From Nocardiopsis alba DSM 43377 (lineage in GTDB: Bacteria; Actinomycetota; Actinomycetes; Streptosporangiales; Streptosporangiaceae), in the NCBI RefSeq assembly GCF_000341225.1, contig NZ_ANAC01000034.1, forward strand, positions 1 through 38,919: a stretch of DNA of 38,919 bases, written 5' to 3'. The translations under genes and the position numbers were made by a program. The notes under the pieces were generated by a model, which saw only the letters and a program-made list of their open reading frames with translations, made no database searches and had not been told where the DNA came from. Below are positions 1-8,143 of the stretch, one piece after another. Each line of letters opens with the position of its first letter. The first letter of the stretch is position 1.

Positions 1-668
1 GGCTGCTGGAGCCCACCGAGGGCACCGTGGAGTTCGAGGGCCAGGACATCACCCACCTGTCGGAGCACCGGCTGCGGCCGCTCCGCCGGGACATCCAGAT
101 GGTGTTCCAGAACCCCTACTCCTCGCTCAACCCGCGTCTGACCATCGGTGAGAGCATCGGCACCGCCCTGAAGGTCCAGGGGGAGCGGGACGGAAAGAAG
201 ATCCGCTCGCAGGTGCAGGAGCTCCTGGCGCGCGTGGGTCTGGAGCCTGATCACTACAACCGGTTCCCGCACGCGTTCTCGGGTGGTCAGCGGCAGCGGA
301 TCGCGATCGCCCGGGCGTTGATCCTCAAGCCGAAGCTGATCATCTGCGACGAGCCGGTCTCGGCGTTGGACGTGTCCACGCAGGACCAGGTGCTGCGGTT
401 GCTGTCGGAGTTGCAGGACGACTTCGGTCTGACCTACATCTTCGTGGCTCACGACCTGGCGGTGGTGCGCCAGGTCAGCGACCGGGTCGCGGTGATGTGC
501 AAGGGCGAGGTCGTCGAGATGGGCGACAGCGACTCGGTGTACGAGAACCCGCAGAGCGACTACACCCGTCGTCTGCTCACGGCCGCGCCGATCCTGGACC
601 CGGACGAGGCCCGGCGTCTTCGCTCCGAGCGTCACGCCGAACGTGAGGGCAAGGGGACGGCCGCCTGA
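1..668 (+). CDS. Oligopeptide/dipeptide ABC transporter ATP-binding protein (OppF/DppF-like), 5' end missing
   Basis: The reading frame is open from the first bases (LLEPTEGTVEF from base 3), so the start and the Walker A motif lie outside the window. Visible are the Q-loop (QNPYSSLNPR), the ABC signature (SGGQRQR), Walker B with the D-loop (LIICDEPVSALD), the H-loop (VAHDL) and the C-terminal peptide-transporter tail (YTRRLLTAAP). In this family the protein energises import of peptides or nickel by a membrane permease pair; other subunits are presumably upstream. A strong hairpin follows the stop, so this is the last gene of its operon. The family is certain; the substrate cannot be told from this part. 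Confidence 0.93.
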   Translation, partial: LLEPTEGTVEFEGQDITHLSEHRLRPLRRDIQMVFQNPYSSLNPRLTIGESIGTALKVQGERDGKKIRSQVQELLARVGLEPDHYNRFPHAFSGGQRQRIAIARALILKPKLIICDEPVSALDVSTQDQVLRLLSELQDDFGLTYIFVAHDLAVVRQVSDRVAVMCKGEVVEMGDSDSVYENPQSDYTRRLLTAAPILDPDEARRLRSERHAEREGKGTAA

Positions 669-690
669 TCGAAGGGCGCCGTTCTCCGAA

Positions 691-734
691 GGGGGCGGTC
701 ATGGGGGAGACCCCGTGACCGCCCCCTCTTTATT
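691..734 (+). terminator. Intrinsic terminator after the ABC ATPase gene
   Basis: A 16-bp inverted repeat (GGGGGCGGTCATGGGG pairing with CCCCGTGACCGCCCCC, one G-T wobble) is followed by TCTTTATTT. It closes the transport operon and faces the convergent TetR gene. Confidence 0.8.
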
Positions 735-806
735 TCGCATGTCACCGGTCGACGGCCGTGGCGGCCTCCCCTCGTACGAGTGGTGCGTCCCCGTTCGGAG
801 GGAGGT

Positions 807-1460
807 TCAGCCCGTCTCCTCGGGTGGGGTGCCTTCGGGCGGGGAGGGCGCGACCGCCGCGTGTACGAAGAGCTCGGCGAGCTCGCGGGCGTAGTCCTCG
901 TGGCGCTCTCTCGGTAGTTCGGCCAACCGGTGGGGGACCGAGCTCAGGGCGGCGAAGAGGGTGTCGACGAACACCTCGGGGTCGAAGACGCGGAACTCCC
1001 CGTAACGGGCCCCCTCGGCGAGGAACCCGGCCAGCTCGGCGCGGCCGGAGTCGCGGGTCCCGGCCACGGAGGCGCGCAGCCCCTCGGGCAGGTCGGCGTT
1101 CAGGATGTTCTGCCGGGCGGACATCTCCTCGGGGTGCTCGGAACAGTAGCGGACGTGCCCGCCGACGATGCGCCCCAGGCCGTCGGAGAACCCCTCCAGG
1201 GGCTCGGGGCCGCCCTCCATCGCGCGGTCCAGGCGCGAGTCGATGTGGTGCAGGATCGCGGCCAGGAGACGTTCCCGTGTCTTGAAGTGATAGGTGATGA
1301 GCCCCGGACTGATGGAGGCGCGTCGCGCGATGCGGGCGAACGAGGCCTTCGAGTACCCCTCCTCCGCGATGGTCTCGATCGCGGCGGTGACGATCTGGCG
1401 GCGGCGGGCCTCTTCCACGAACGAGGGCTTCCGGTCGTCCTCGGAGTTGTCTGGTTGCAT
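807..1460 (-). CDS. TetR/AcrR family transcriptional regulator
   Basis: A 217-residue protein with an N-terminal TetR helix-turn-helix: RRRQIVTAAIETIAEEGY, then ASFARIARRASISPGLITYHF, which matches the recognition-helix pattern ending in YHF. The C-terminal half is a helical ligand-binding domain I cannot assign to a ligand. I chose the ATG at 1460 over the one at 1469: AGGA lies 8 bases upstream of 1460, while the 1469 start has AGG directly against it. It is divergent from the YqeB-like gene and has a near-perfect palindrome in front, so autoregulation and control of the neighbour are likely. The target is inferred, not proven. Confidence 0.9.
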   Translation of the reverse strand: MQPDNSEDDRKPSFVEEARRRQIVTAAIETIAEEGYSKASFARIARRASISPGLITYHFKTRERLLAAILHHIDSRLDRAMEGGPEPLEGFSDGLGRIVGGHVRYCSEHPEEMSARQNILNADLPEGLRASVAGTRDSGRAELAGFLAEGARYGEFRVFDPEVFVDTLFAALSSVPHRLAELPRERHEDYARELAELFVHAAVAPSPPEGTPPEETG

Positions 1461-1474
1461 GTACAGCATCCTAT

Positions 1475-1501
1475 ATGTTCAACTAGGAATCAGTCGAACA
1501 T
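1475..1501. promoter_or_regulatory. Probable TetR operator between divergent genes
   Basis: ATGTTCAACT, seven bases, then AGTCGAACAT: a 10-7-10 inverted repeat with 9 of 10 positions matching. It lies 14 bases upstream of the TetR start and 15 bases upstream of the divergent gene, the usual place for an autoregulatory TetR site. Confidence 0.65.
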
Positions 1502-1516
1502 CGTTGAGGGCGAGGG

Positions 1517-2335
1517 GTGAGGGTCGTGTCGGTGTCCACAACCGGAACGAGGACCGTGGTGAGGGCCGGGGTCGGGACGCGCCTGTTCGTCTGGGGCCTG
1601 TTCCCCGTGCTGGGCGCCGGAGCGGGGGTGCTCCTGTCCCTGGCGCCCGGATGGGCGACGCGGCTTCCGGACTGGGTCCACGCCCTGCCCATGATGCCCG
1701 GAGCCGAACAGATCGCACTGCTCGCCGGTCTCCAAGGGGTCGTGCTCACCTCGATCCTGGCCGCGGTGGGGCTGGCGGCCGGCCTCCTGCTCGCCCTGAC
1801 GGCCCATGGGGAGATGGTCGCCGTCGAGGTCTCGCCTCGAGGCGCCGTGCTGACCTCCTCCGAGAGGCGTGAGGAGTACGCGCGAGAGGACATCGGGGCG
1901 ATCTTCGTCGACGGTCACGACCTGGTCCTGCTCGACACCCGCACCGCCGAGCTGGGGCGATGGCGCACCGATCACCCCGAGCGGCGACTGCGGGAGGCCT
2001 TCGTCGCCCACGGCCACCCCTGGAACGAGGGCGACCCGTACGCGGACGAGTTCCGACGTTGGGCCGACGGCATGCCCGAGCTCGACGGGCACGCCCAGTC
2101 CCTGCTCCGTTCCCGGCGTACGGCGCTCAAGGAGAAGGACGCCGAGGACGCGGCGGAGCTGCGCGAGGAGCTCGCCGCCGTGGGGATCCTGGTCCGTGAG
2201 GAGGGGCATCGGCAGTACTGGCGCCGGGCCCGGCCGTGTGTGGAAGGGACGAAGGGCGAGCACGGGAATGAAAACGGTTTTCTCTCGGTTGACGGGGGCG
2301 ACACCGATCAGGGAGGCGCACATGGCACGCGATGA
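1517..2335 (+). CDS. YqeB-like membrane protein of unknown function
   Basis: A 272-residue protein with two predicted membrane segments (about residues 20-42 and 65-95), then a soluble region with a PH-like strand pattern (MVAVEVSPRGAVLTS) and a charged helical C-terminus (EKDAEDAAELREEL). It resembles the actinobacterial/Bacillus YqeB family, whose function is unknown; the match is from memory of the general pattern. The GTG start at 1517 has a G-rich purine stretch before it. The last 25 or so residues (from KGEHGNENG) are read through the Zur-type box and the ribosome-binding region of rpmG, and the stop overlaps rpmG by 14 bases, so this tail is probably not conserved. It is likely controlled by the divergent TetR. 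Confidence 0.7.
   Translation: MRVVSVSTTGTRTVVRAGVGTRLFVWGLFPVLGAGAGVLLSLAPGWATRLPDWVHALPMMPGAEQIALLAGLQGVVLTSILAAVGLAAGLLLALTAHGEMVAVEVSPRGAVLTSSERREEYAREDIGAIFVDGHDLVLLDTRTAELGRWRTDHPERRLREAFVAHGHPWNEGDPYADEFRRWADGMPELDGHAQSLLRSRRTALKEKDAEDAAELREELAAVGILVREEGHRQYWRRARPCVEGTKGEHGNENGFLSVDGGDTDQGGAHGTR
2269..2283. promoter_or_regulatory. Zur-type box upstream of rpmG-rpmE2
   Basis: TGAAAACGGTTTTCT is a 7-1-7 palindrome (6 of 7 pairs) close to the actinobacterial Zur consensus TGAAAATnATTTTCA. It lies 38 bases upstream of a cysteine-free L33 gene, a well-known Zur target class in Streptomyces and Mycobacterium. A box with the same AACGGTTTTC core precedes the operon at 21.3 kb. Confidence 0.75.
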
Positions 2336-2486
2336 CGTTCGACCCGTCACCAGGCTCAAGTCCACCGGGGGCACCGGCACCACCTACGTCACCCGTAAGA
2401 ACCGGCGTAACACCCCCGACCGTCTGGTCCTGAACAAGTACGACCCGGCGCTCCGCCGTCACGTCGAGTTCCGCGAGGAACGCTGA
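2322..2486 (+). CDS. rpmG: 50S ribosomal protein L33, zinc-free (C-minus) paralogue
   Basis: A 54-residue protein with the L33 pattern (KSTGGTGTTYVTRKN, then RNTPDRLVLNKYDP, then RRHVEFRE). It has no cysteine, so it lacks the two CxxC zinc-binding pairs of the zinc form. In other actinomycetes such paralogues are made under zinc starvation and replace zinc-loaded L33 in the ribosome. The ATG at 2322 has GGGAGG six bases upstream. It is co-directional with the L31 gene 33 bases downstream, with a Zur-type box in front. Most likely repressed by Zur when zinc is plentiful. Confidence 0.92.
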   Translation: MARDDVRPVTRLKSTGGTGTTYVTRKNRRNTPDRLVLNKYDPALRRHVEFREER

Positions 2487-2519
2487 ACCACGGCCGAGCC
2501 CACCCGAGGAGGGACCCAC

Positions 2520-2765
2520 ATGAGAACCGGAATCCACCCCGAGCTGCGTCCCGTCGTCTTCCGTGACCGGGCCGCGGGCTTCTCCTTCCTGACCCGGTCC
2601 ACCATGACCGGCGACAAGACCGTCACCTGGGAGGACGGACGTACCTACCCGCTGGTCGACGTCGAGATCTCCAGCGCCGGCCACCCCTTCTACACCGGTG
2701 ACACCCGTGTGGTGGACACGGCGGGCCGGGTGGAGCGCTTCCGCCGCCGCTACCGGGACCGGTGA
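2520..2765 (+). CDS. rpmE2: 50S ribosomal protein L31 type B (zinc-free paralogue)
   Basis: An 81-residue protein matching type B L31: IHPELRPVVFRD near the N-terminus, FLTRSTM in the middle, and GHPFYTGDTRVVDTAGRVE followed by a basic C-terminus. The CxxC motif of zinc-binding type A L31 is absent. It replaces the zinc form when zinc is scarce (established for Bacillus and Streptomyces). The gap to rpmG is 33 bases and GAGGAGGGAC lies just before the ATG. It is the second gene of the Zur-type operon; the next gene starts 161 bases later and looks unrelated. Confidence 0.93.
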   Translation: MRTGIHPELRPVVFRDRAAGFSFLTRSTMTGDKTVTWEDGRTYPLVDVEISSAGHPFYTGDTRVVDTAGRVERFRRRYRDR

Positions 2766-2926
2766 CCGTCACGGGACGGCGGGACGTCCCGAGCCGCACC
2801 CGAACCGCGTCGACGCCGCCGGCACCGCCCGGCGGCGTCGTCATGCCGGGATCCCACCGCGGTGAAGGGACGAAACACCACCACCCCTGACGTCCGTAAC
2901 CCGAAGGGTCGGGCAGGCTTGTCCCT

Positions 2927-5326
2927 GTGACAACAACCCCGACCGACGTTCCCGCCCCCGCCCCGGGGCGCACGGCAGTGAGCTCCCCGCGCAGACCCGT
3001 CGACCTGCTGACGGCGATCGCCGGCCTGATCCTGGTCGTGCTGTTCCTGATCCTGGTCAGCGACGCGATCTCCGACGGCGCCCCCACGGACGACGCCTCC
3101 CAGCTCCGAGCGGTACTGCCGAGGGGGTCGCTCTTCGTCGTCTCCCTGAGCGCCAACCTCCTGCTCATCGTCCTGATCTCCTACGTCGTCCTGCGCACCC
3201 TGATCGTCGCCGGGCCGCGCGACGTGCTGCGCCCGCTGTTCGGCGCGGTCACGGCCTACGCCATGACGTCCTACGTCAACGCGCAGTTGGAGATCGCGAC
3301 CATGGGGGCGGCCCCGTTGCCGGGGCTGCCCGACGACGTCCTCACCGCCGCCACCCTGGGCTACGTCGCGGCCGGGATCGCGTTCACCCGGACCATGCCC
3401 ACCGGGCAACCGCGGGTGCGCTCCCTGTTGTGGGGCACCAACGCCCTGATCGCCGTCATCGCGATCATGGCCGGGGTCAGCAGCATCCTCGCCGTCCTCT
3501 TCACCGTCCTCGTCGGGTTCACCTGCGCCGCTCTGGCCGACTACGTCGTCGGTACCCGGGTGACCCCGCCGGACATCGAACGAATCCGGGACGAACTTCG
3601 CCGTTTCGGTCTGATCGCCGACCACATCACCCCCTCGGGCACGGATCGCGAGGGGGACCCCCTCTACCTCGCCGATCTGGACGACGGAGGTCGTGCCGAG
3701 CTCACCGTCCTCAGCACGGAGAACGGCGACGGGTTCTGGCGACGCCTGCGAGACCTGCTGCTCCTGCGAGGACCCGTCGCGCCGCGCATCCTCTACGGCT
3801 CCCGCAGACGCGCCGAGCACGCCGCCCTGATGAGCGCCTCGGCCCGTGACGCCGGGGTGCGCGCGCCCCGGGTGCTGGCCCTGGGGGAGCTCTCACCCGG
3901 AACGGTCCTCCTGGCCCGCGAACGCGCCCGGATCCGTTCCCTGGACACGCTGGAGGCCTCCGAGGTCACCGACGCCCTCCTCGCCGACCTGTGGCGGACG
4001 CTCATCATGCTCCACCGGCGCCGCGTCGCCCATGGAGACCTGAACGGGACCACGGTCGGGGTACGTGACGACCTCCCCGACGGCGTCCTGGAGGCCGCCC
4101 TGACCGGCTTCGACCACGGCTCCGTGGCCGCCCCTCCTCTGCGCACATCTCTGGACACCGCCGCGATGCTCACCCTGCTGGCCTCCCACGTGGGCGTCGA
4201 ACGCGCCGTGGACTCGGCGGTCCGGGCCCTGGGGGTGGACACCACCGCCGCCGTCCTGCCCCTGCTCCAACCCCCGGGTCTGCCGAACGGTCTGCGCTCC
4301 GAGCTGCGCCGCCGCGACCGGGGGCTGCTCGCCCGCCTGAGACGCCACCTCGCGACGATCGCCCCCCAGGCCCCCGCCGAGCCGGCGCGGCTGGAGCGGA
4401 TGCGCCCCCGCACCATCGTCAGCGTGGTCGTGGCCACCGCCGTCGGCCTGATCCTCGTCTACCAGCTCGCCGGGGTCGACCTGGCCACGATCCGCCACGC
4501 CGATCCGTGGTGGGCCCTGGCCGCGTTCGCCATGGCCACCACCTGCATGATCGCCGCCGCCATGGTGCTGGTCGGTTTCGTACCGGCCCCGCTGCCGTGG
4601 TGGCGGACGGTCCTGGTGCAGTACGCCGCCTCCTTCGTGCGGATCGCCGCCCCGGCGGGGCTCGGATCGATCGCGATCAACGGCAGGTACGTCATCAAGG
4701 CGGGGGTGCCCACGCCCCTGGCCCTGTCCGCGGTGGGCCTCACCCAGCTGGTGGGCTTCCTCGTGCACGTCCCCCTCCTGCTGATCTGCGCCTACCTCAC
4801 CGGGACCTCCTACTGGAGCGGGTTCACCCCCTCGCCGACCGTCGCCGTCATCAGCATCCTGGGCACCGCCGCCGTGGCCGCGGTGCTGCTGCACCCCCGA
4901 ATGAGGCGGGCCGTCACCAAGAGGCTGCGCCCCTACCTGAGCGGGGTCCTGCCCCGGCTGCTGGACATGTTCCAACGTCCGCTGAGTCTGCTGCTCGGCG
5001 TGGGCGGCACCTTCCTGCTGACCGTGGCCTTCGTCCTGTGCCTGCACTTCTCGGTCCTGGCCTTCGCCGACCCCGGACTCCAGGTGGACCTGGTCGCCGT
5101 CGCCGTGGTCTTCCTGGCCGGCAACGCGATCGGTTCGGCCGCGCCCACCCCGGGCGGGCTGGGGGCGGTGGAGGCCGCGCTGATCGGCGGGCTCACCGCC
5201 GTGGCCGGGATCCCCGCGGCGGTGGCCCTGCCCGCCGTCCTGCTGTTCCGAGTGCTCACCTTCTGGTTCCCGGTGCTCCCCGGCTGGGCCGCCTTCCTCC
5301 ACCTCCAGCGCCGCGAGGCCATCTGA
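2927..5326 (+). CDS. Flippase-like (UPF0104/AglD-MprF type) membrane protein with kinase-like domain
   Basis: A 799-residue protein in three parts. Residues about 25-200 hold several membrane segments. Residues about 210-440 resemble a degenerate protein-kinase or aminoglycoside-phosphotransferase fold, with a catalytic-loop-like RRVAHGDLNGTTV and a GFDHG element in place of DFG. Residues about 470-790 hold eight or so membrane segments of the lysylphosphatidylglycerol synthase/flippase-like family, with IAAPAGLGSIAINGRY and the family hallmark GSAAPTPGGLGAVEAAL. Such actinobacterial proteins are thought to move or bind lipid-linked substrates, but the substrate is unknown. The GTG start at 2927 has no strong ribosome site. 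It appears monocistronic. Confidence 0.82.
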   Translation: MTTTPTDVPAPAPGRTAVSSPRRPVDLLTAIAGLILVVLFLILVSDAISDGAPTDDASQLRAVLPRGSLFVVSLSANLLLIVLISYVVLRTLIVAGPRDVLRPLFGAVTAYAMTSYVNAQLEIATMGAAPLPGLPDDVLTAATLGYVAAGIAFTRTMPTGQPRVRSLLWGTNALIAVIAIMAGVSSILAVLFTVLVGFTCAALADYVVGTRVTPPDIERIRDELRRFGLIADHITPSGTDREGDPLYLADLDDGGRAELTVLSTENGDGFWRRLRDLLLLRGPVAPRILYGSRRRAEHAALMSASARDAGVRAPRVLALGELSPGTVLLARERARIRSLDTLEASEVTDALLADLWRTLIMLHRRRVAHGDLNGTTVGVRDDLPDGVLEAALTGFDHGSVAAPPLRTSLDTAAMLTLLASHVGVERAVDSAVRALGVDTTAAVLPLLQPPGLPNGLRSELRRRDRGLLARLRRHLATIAPQAPAEPARLERMRPRTIVSVVVATAVGLILVYQLAGVDLATIRHADPWWALAAFAMATTCMIAAAMVLVGFVPAPLPWWRTVLVQYAASFVRIAAPAGLGSIAINGRYVIKAGVPTPLALSAVGLTQLVGFLVHVPLLLICAYLTGTSYWSGFTPSPTVAVISILGTAAVAAVLLHPRMRRAVTKRLRPYLSGVLPRLLDMFQRPLSLLLGVGGTFLLTVAFVLCLHFSVLAFADPGLQVDLVAVAVVFLAGNAIGSAAPTPGGLGAVEAALIGGLTAVAGIPAAVALPAVLLFRVLTFWFPVLPGWAAFLHLQRREAI

Positions 5327-5354
5327 CCGCACCCGGGGGCGGGGAGTTCCACGC

Positions 5355-5385
5355 TTGCGGTTGACGCGACGTCAAGATCTAACGT
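5355..5385 (+). promoter_or_regulatory. MerR-type promoter with 19-bp spacer and central dyad
   Basis: TTGCGG (5355-5360) and TAACGT (5380-5385) are separated by 19 bases, the elongated spacer typical of MerR-activated promoters. The spacer holds the perfect dyad TTGACG-CGA-CGTCAA at 5361-5375. It lies about 40 bases before the MerR gene, so autoactivation is likely. Confidence 0.6.
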
Positions 5386-5425
5386 CGTTCCCGGGTCGGA
5401 GGTACCGGCCCGAGAAGGGGGACGG

Positions 5426-6187
5426 ATGTCCTGGTCGGTGAGCGAGGTCCGCCGCATGAGCGGGGTGACCTCTCGGACCCTGCGGCACTATCACCACATC
5501 GGACTCTTGGAGCCCGAGGACGTCGACCCCGGCGGGCGGCGCCGTTACGGACGGCGTGAACTGCGCCGACTCCAGCGGATCCTGCTCCTGCGCGAACTGG
5601 GGCTGGGCCTGGCCGAGATCCGTCGGGTCCTGGACGACGAACGGGACGAGGTGACCGCCCTGCGCGGGCACCTGAGCACCCTGGAGGCCGAACGCGGACG
5701 TCTGGACACCCTCATCGAGACCGTGCGTCGCACCGTCGACGCGCTGGAAGGAGACGACGTGAACGCCATCCGACCCGAGGAGCTCTTCGAGGGCTTCGAC
5801 GCCGGCCGTTACGAGGAGCGGGCCCGGAGCACGTGGCCCGAGCAGTGGGAGCGGGCCCGCGCCGCGACCGAGGAGATGTCCCCGGAGGAGGCCGACCGGA
5901 TGCGGGCCGAGGCCGTGGAGAGGATGGAGCGCATGGCCGCCCACCTGAGGGCGGGCACCCCGGTCGACGACCCGGCCGTGCGCGCGGAGGTGGCCGACCT
6001 CCACCGGGGGCTCACCCGCATGTGGACCCCCGACGCGGCGGCCTTCGCCCACCTGGGCCGGGTCTACGCCGAGGAAGGGCCCTGGCGCGAGGTGCACGAG
6101 AAGGTGGCCCCGGGGCTCGCCGACTACCAGCGCGCGGCGATGGAGGACTACGCCCACCACGTCCTGGCGGAGGACGGGGAGCGGTGA
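5426..6187 (+). CDS. MerR family regulator with TipAS-type effector domain
   Basis: A 253-residue protein. Residues 1-70 are a MerR winged helix (SVSEVRRMSGVTSRTLRHYH, GLLEPEDVDPGGRRRYG). Residues about 75-115 form the coiled-coil dimerisation helix. Residues about 125-250 match the TipAS antibiotic-recognition domain (LFEGFDAGRYEERARSTWP, and a C-terminal globin-like helical bundle ending in YQRAAMEDYAHHVL). In Streptomyces TipAL this domain binds thiopeptides and activates its own promoter; here the ligand is unknown. The ATG at 5426 follows a GAAGGGGGA purine stretch. The 19-bp-spacer promoter in front supports autoactivation. No obvious drug pump is next to it. Confidence 0.9.
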   Translation: MSWSVSEVRRMSGVTSRTLRHYHHIGLLEPEDVDPGGRRRYGRRELRRLQRILLLRELGLGLAEIRRVLDDERDEVTALRGHLSTLEAERGRLDTLIETVRRTVDALEGDDVNAIRPEELFEGFDAGRYEERARSTWPEQWERARAATEEMSPEEADRMRAEAVERMERMAAHLRAGTPVDDPAVRAEVADLHRGLTRMWTPDAAAFAHLGRVYAEEGPWREVHEKVAPGLADYQRAAMEDYAHHVLAEDGER

Positions 6188-6327
6188 CCTCGGTCGACCG
6201 GCCCCGGTGACCTCGCCCCTCCGGGAGCGTCGGACACGGTTCCGGCGCTCCCGGCGCGGGGCGGGGGAATCCCGCCCGGGGCTACCCTGGTGCCCTTCGA
6301 CCACCACGACGACAGAAGGCACGACCG

Positions 6328-6783
6328 ATGACCGACCTCTCCCGTACCGTCCTGCTGCTCAACGGACCCAACCTCAACCTCCTGGGCACCCGGGACCCCG
6401 AGCAGTACGGAACCACCACGCTGGCCGAGATCGAGGAACGGGTGCGCGTCCTCGGCCGGGAACTGGGGGTCGAGGTGGTCTGCGCCCAGAGCAACAGCGA
6501 GGGCACCATGGTCGACCACATCCACGAGTCGCGCCACCGGCTGGGGGTGGTGATGAACCCCGGAGCCTACGCGCACTACAGCATCGCCCTGCGCGACGCG
6601 ATCGACGCCATCGAGGCCCCCGTGGTCGAGGTGCACATCTCCAACGTGTACGCCCGCGAGGCGTTCCGGCACACCTCGGTGACCGCCCCCGTGGTCGCCG
6701 GCTACGTGGCCGGCTGCGGGATCACCGGTTACGAACTCGGACTGCGCGCGCTCCTGGCCCGCGACGCCGAACGCCGGGCCTGA
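6328..6783 (+). CDS. aroQ: 3-dehydroquinate dehydratase, type II
   Basis: A 151-residue protein, normal for type II dehydroquinases, which convert 3-dehydroquinate to 3-dehydroshikimate in the shikimate pathway (cytoplasmic dodecamer). Key elements: the N-terminal LLLNGPNLNLLGTRDPEQYG with the catalytic-loop Arg and Tyr, QSNSEGTMVDHIH, the NPGAYAHYSIALRDA segment, and the catalytic-His region VEVHISNVYAREAFRHTS. The start has GACGACAGAAGG in front and TACCCT upstream as a plausible -10. No other aro gene is adjacent. A 12-bp hairpin follows, so it is probably a single-gene transcript. Confidence 0.97.
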   Translation: MTDLSRTVLLLNGPNLNLLGTRDPEQYGTTTLAEIEERVRVLGRELGVEVVCAQSNSEGTMVDHIHESRHRLGVVMNPGAYAHYSIALRDAIDAIEAPVVEVHISNVYAREAFRHTSVTAPVVAGYVAGCGITGYELGLRALLARDAERRA

Positions 6784-6789
6784 ACCCCC

Positions 6790-6821
6790 GGACCGGGGCG
6801 GACGGCGACCCGCCCCGGTCC
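6790..6821 (+). terminator. Hairpin terminator after aroQ
   Basis: A perfect 12-bp stem, GGACCGGGGCGG with CCGCCCCGGTCC, and an 8-base loop, 6 bases after the stop. There is no T-run, as is common in actinomycetes. Confidence 0.65.
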
Positions 6822-6932
6822 GAGAGGAGAACACGACACCCGGCATGGCGAATCCGCCCTTGTCCGCCTTCGACCGGTAACAATGAGACCCCCACCCCCC
6901 GAAGGCCTTATCCCTTCGTCGGTGAGGAGAAC

Positions 6933-8141
6933 ATGGGAGAGCCGCTCATCGGGGGGCGCGTCCACAGGCAGCGGTTGCGGCACCTGGTGGTGGAGACGAG
7001 CGAACGTCTCTCCGCCCACGCCTCCACGATCATCCTCGCCGTCATCGCCGCGGTGCTGTCCTGGACCATCGCCGGTGGTCTGATCAACGACCACTACCCC
7101 TTCTTCGCGCCGATCGCCGCGGTCATCGCGCTCAACGCCTCGGGAGGGGAACGCGGGGCCAGGGCCCTCCAACTCCTGGCCGGGGTGTTCATCGGCATCC
7201 TCTGCGGTGAGGCGGCCGTCTTCTTCACGGCCTTCGACACGATGGCCATGGCGGTGGCGATGAGCCTGGCGATGATGGTCGCCGTGGCCGTCGGCGCCGA
7301 ACGGATCGTGATCGGTCAGGCCGCCTCCAGCGCCATCCTCACCACGATCTTCGTCACCGGGAGCAACCCCGGTCCGGGGCGGCTCGTCGACGCGCTCATC
7401 GGAGCCGGGGTGGCCCTGCTCTTCAGCCAACTCCTCTTTCCGGCCCGCCTGGTCGCCCTCCTCAGACGGATCGAGGAGGACGCCCTGAACGAGATGGCGC
7501 GCATGCTCGACGCCGTGGGTCACTCCCTGGAGCAGGACGGCGACGACGCCAACGAACAGATGGTCAACCGTCTGGGCGATCTGAGCCGACCCATGGCCGA
7601 ACTCAGCCGGGCGCGGGAGAGCAGCATGTCCACGGTCCGTCTGTCCACCCTCAGATGGGGGGACACCGAGCCGGTCATGGACGAGGACGAGATCATCGAA
7701 CGCCTCATCCTGTTGGGGGAGAGCTGTCTGTTCCTGGCCCGGACCACCACCTCCATGGGGGACGAGGAACGCCGGGAACTCGCGCCCATCGTGTGCGACA
7801 TGGCCGCCGTGCTCGCCATCCTCGCCGACGACCTCAGCAGCAGACAGGCGCGTGAACAGGCGGTCGAACAGGCCCTGACCGCGGCGCGCGGCTACGGCGC
7901 GGCCTCCCCCGACGACGACCCCGTCACCCAGGCCACCCATCTGGCGGTGGAGATGGTCGCCAGCGACATCATGGTGTTCGCCGGCATCCGTTTCGAGGAC
8001 GTCGAGGACGTGCTCCAAGGGGAGATGGAGGACCCCACGATCCCCAGCCCCCAGGGGGAGCCGTGGCTGCCATGGCTGAGCTGGCGGCCCCATTGGCGGC
8101 TGAGGTGGGGACGTCCCGGGCGTTCCTTCAAACGCCGTTGA
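6933..8141 (+). CDS. FUSC family (aromatic acid exporter-like) membrane protein
   Basis: A 402-residue protein with about six membrane segments in the first 175 residues (for example STIILAVIAAVLSWTIAGGL, FFAPIAAVIAL, LLAGVFIGILCGEAAVFF), followed by a long soluble helical C-terminus. This layout fits FUSC/DUF939-type proteins, some of which export aromatic acids; substrate and direction are not known here. The frame is open further upstream, but the ATG at 6933 is best supported: GGTGAGGAG precedes it and membrane-type sequence follows. It lies after aroQ but is separated by a terminator. A bidirectional hairpin separates it from the convergent oxidoreductase gene. Confidence 0.82.
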   Translation: MGEPLIGGRVHRQRLRHLVVETSERLSAHASTIILAVIAAVLSWTIAGGLINDHYPFFAPIAAVIALNASGGERGARALQLLAGVFIGILCGEAAVFFTAFDTMAMAVAMSLAMMVAVAVGAERIVIGQAASSAILTTIFVTGSNPGPGRLVDALIGAGVALLFSQLLFPARLVALLRRIEEDALNEMARMLDAVGHSLEQDGDDANEQMVNRLGDLSRPMAELSRARESSMSTVRLSTLRWGDTEPVMDEDEIIERLILLGESCLFLARTTTSMGDEERRELAPIVCDMAAVLAILADDLSSRQAREQAVEQALTAARGYGAASPDDDPVTQATHLAVEMVASDIMVFAGIRFEDVEDVLQGEMEDPTIPSPQGEPWLPWLSWRPHWRLRWGRPGRSFKRR

Positions 8142-8143
8142 GG

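Noticed and set aside
3893..5332. A 479-codon minus-strand frame opposite the flippase-like gene, and similar long frames opposite 8179-10491 and 17621-19759
   Set aside because: Low-complexity Gly/Arg/Gln-rich products on the opposite strand of well-supported genes, as is usual in high-GC DNA.
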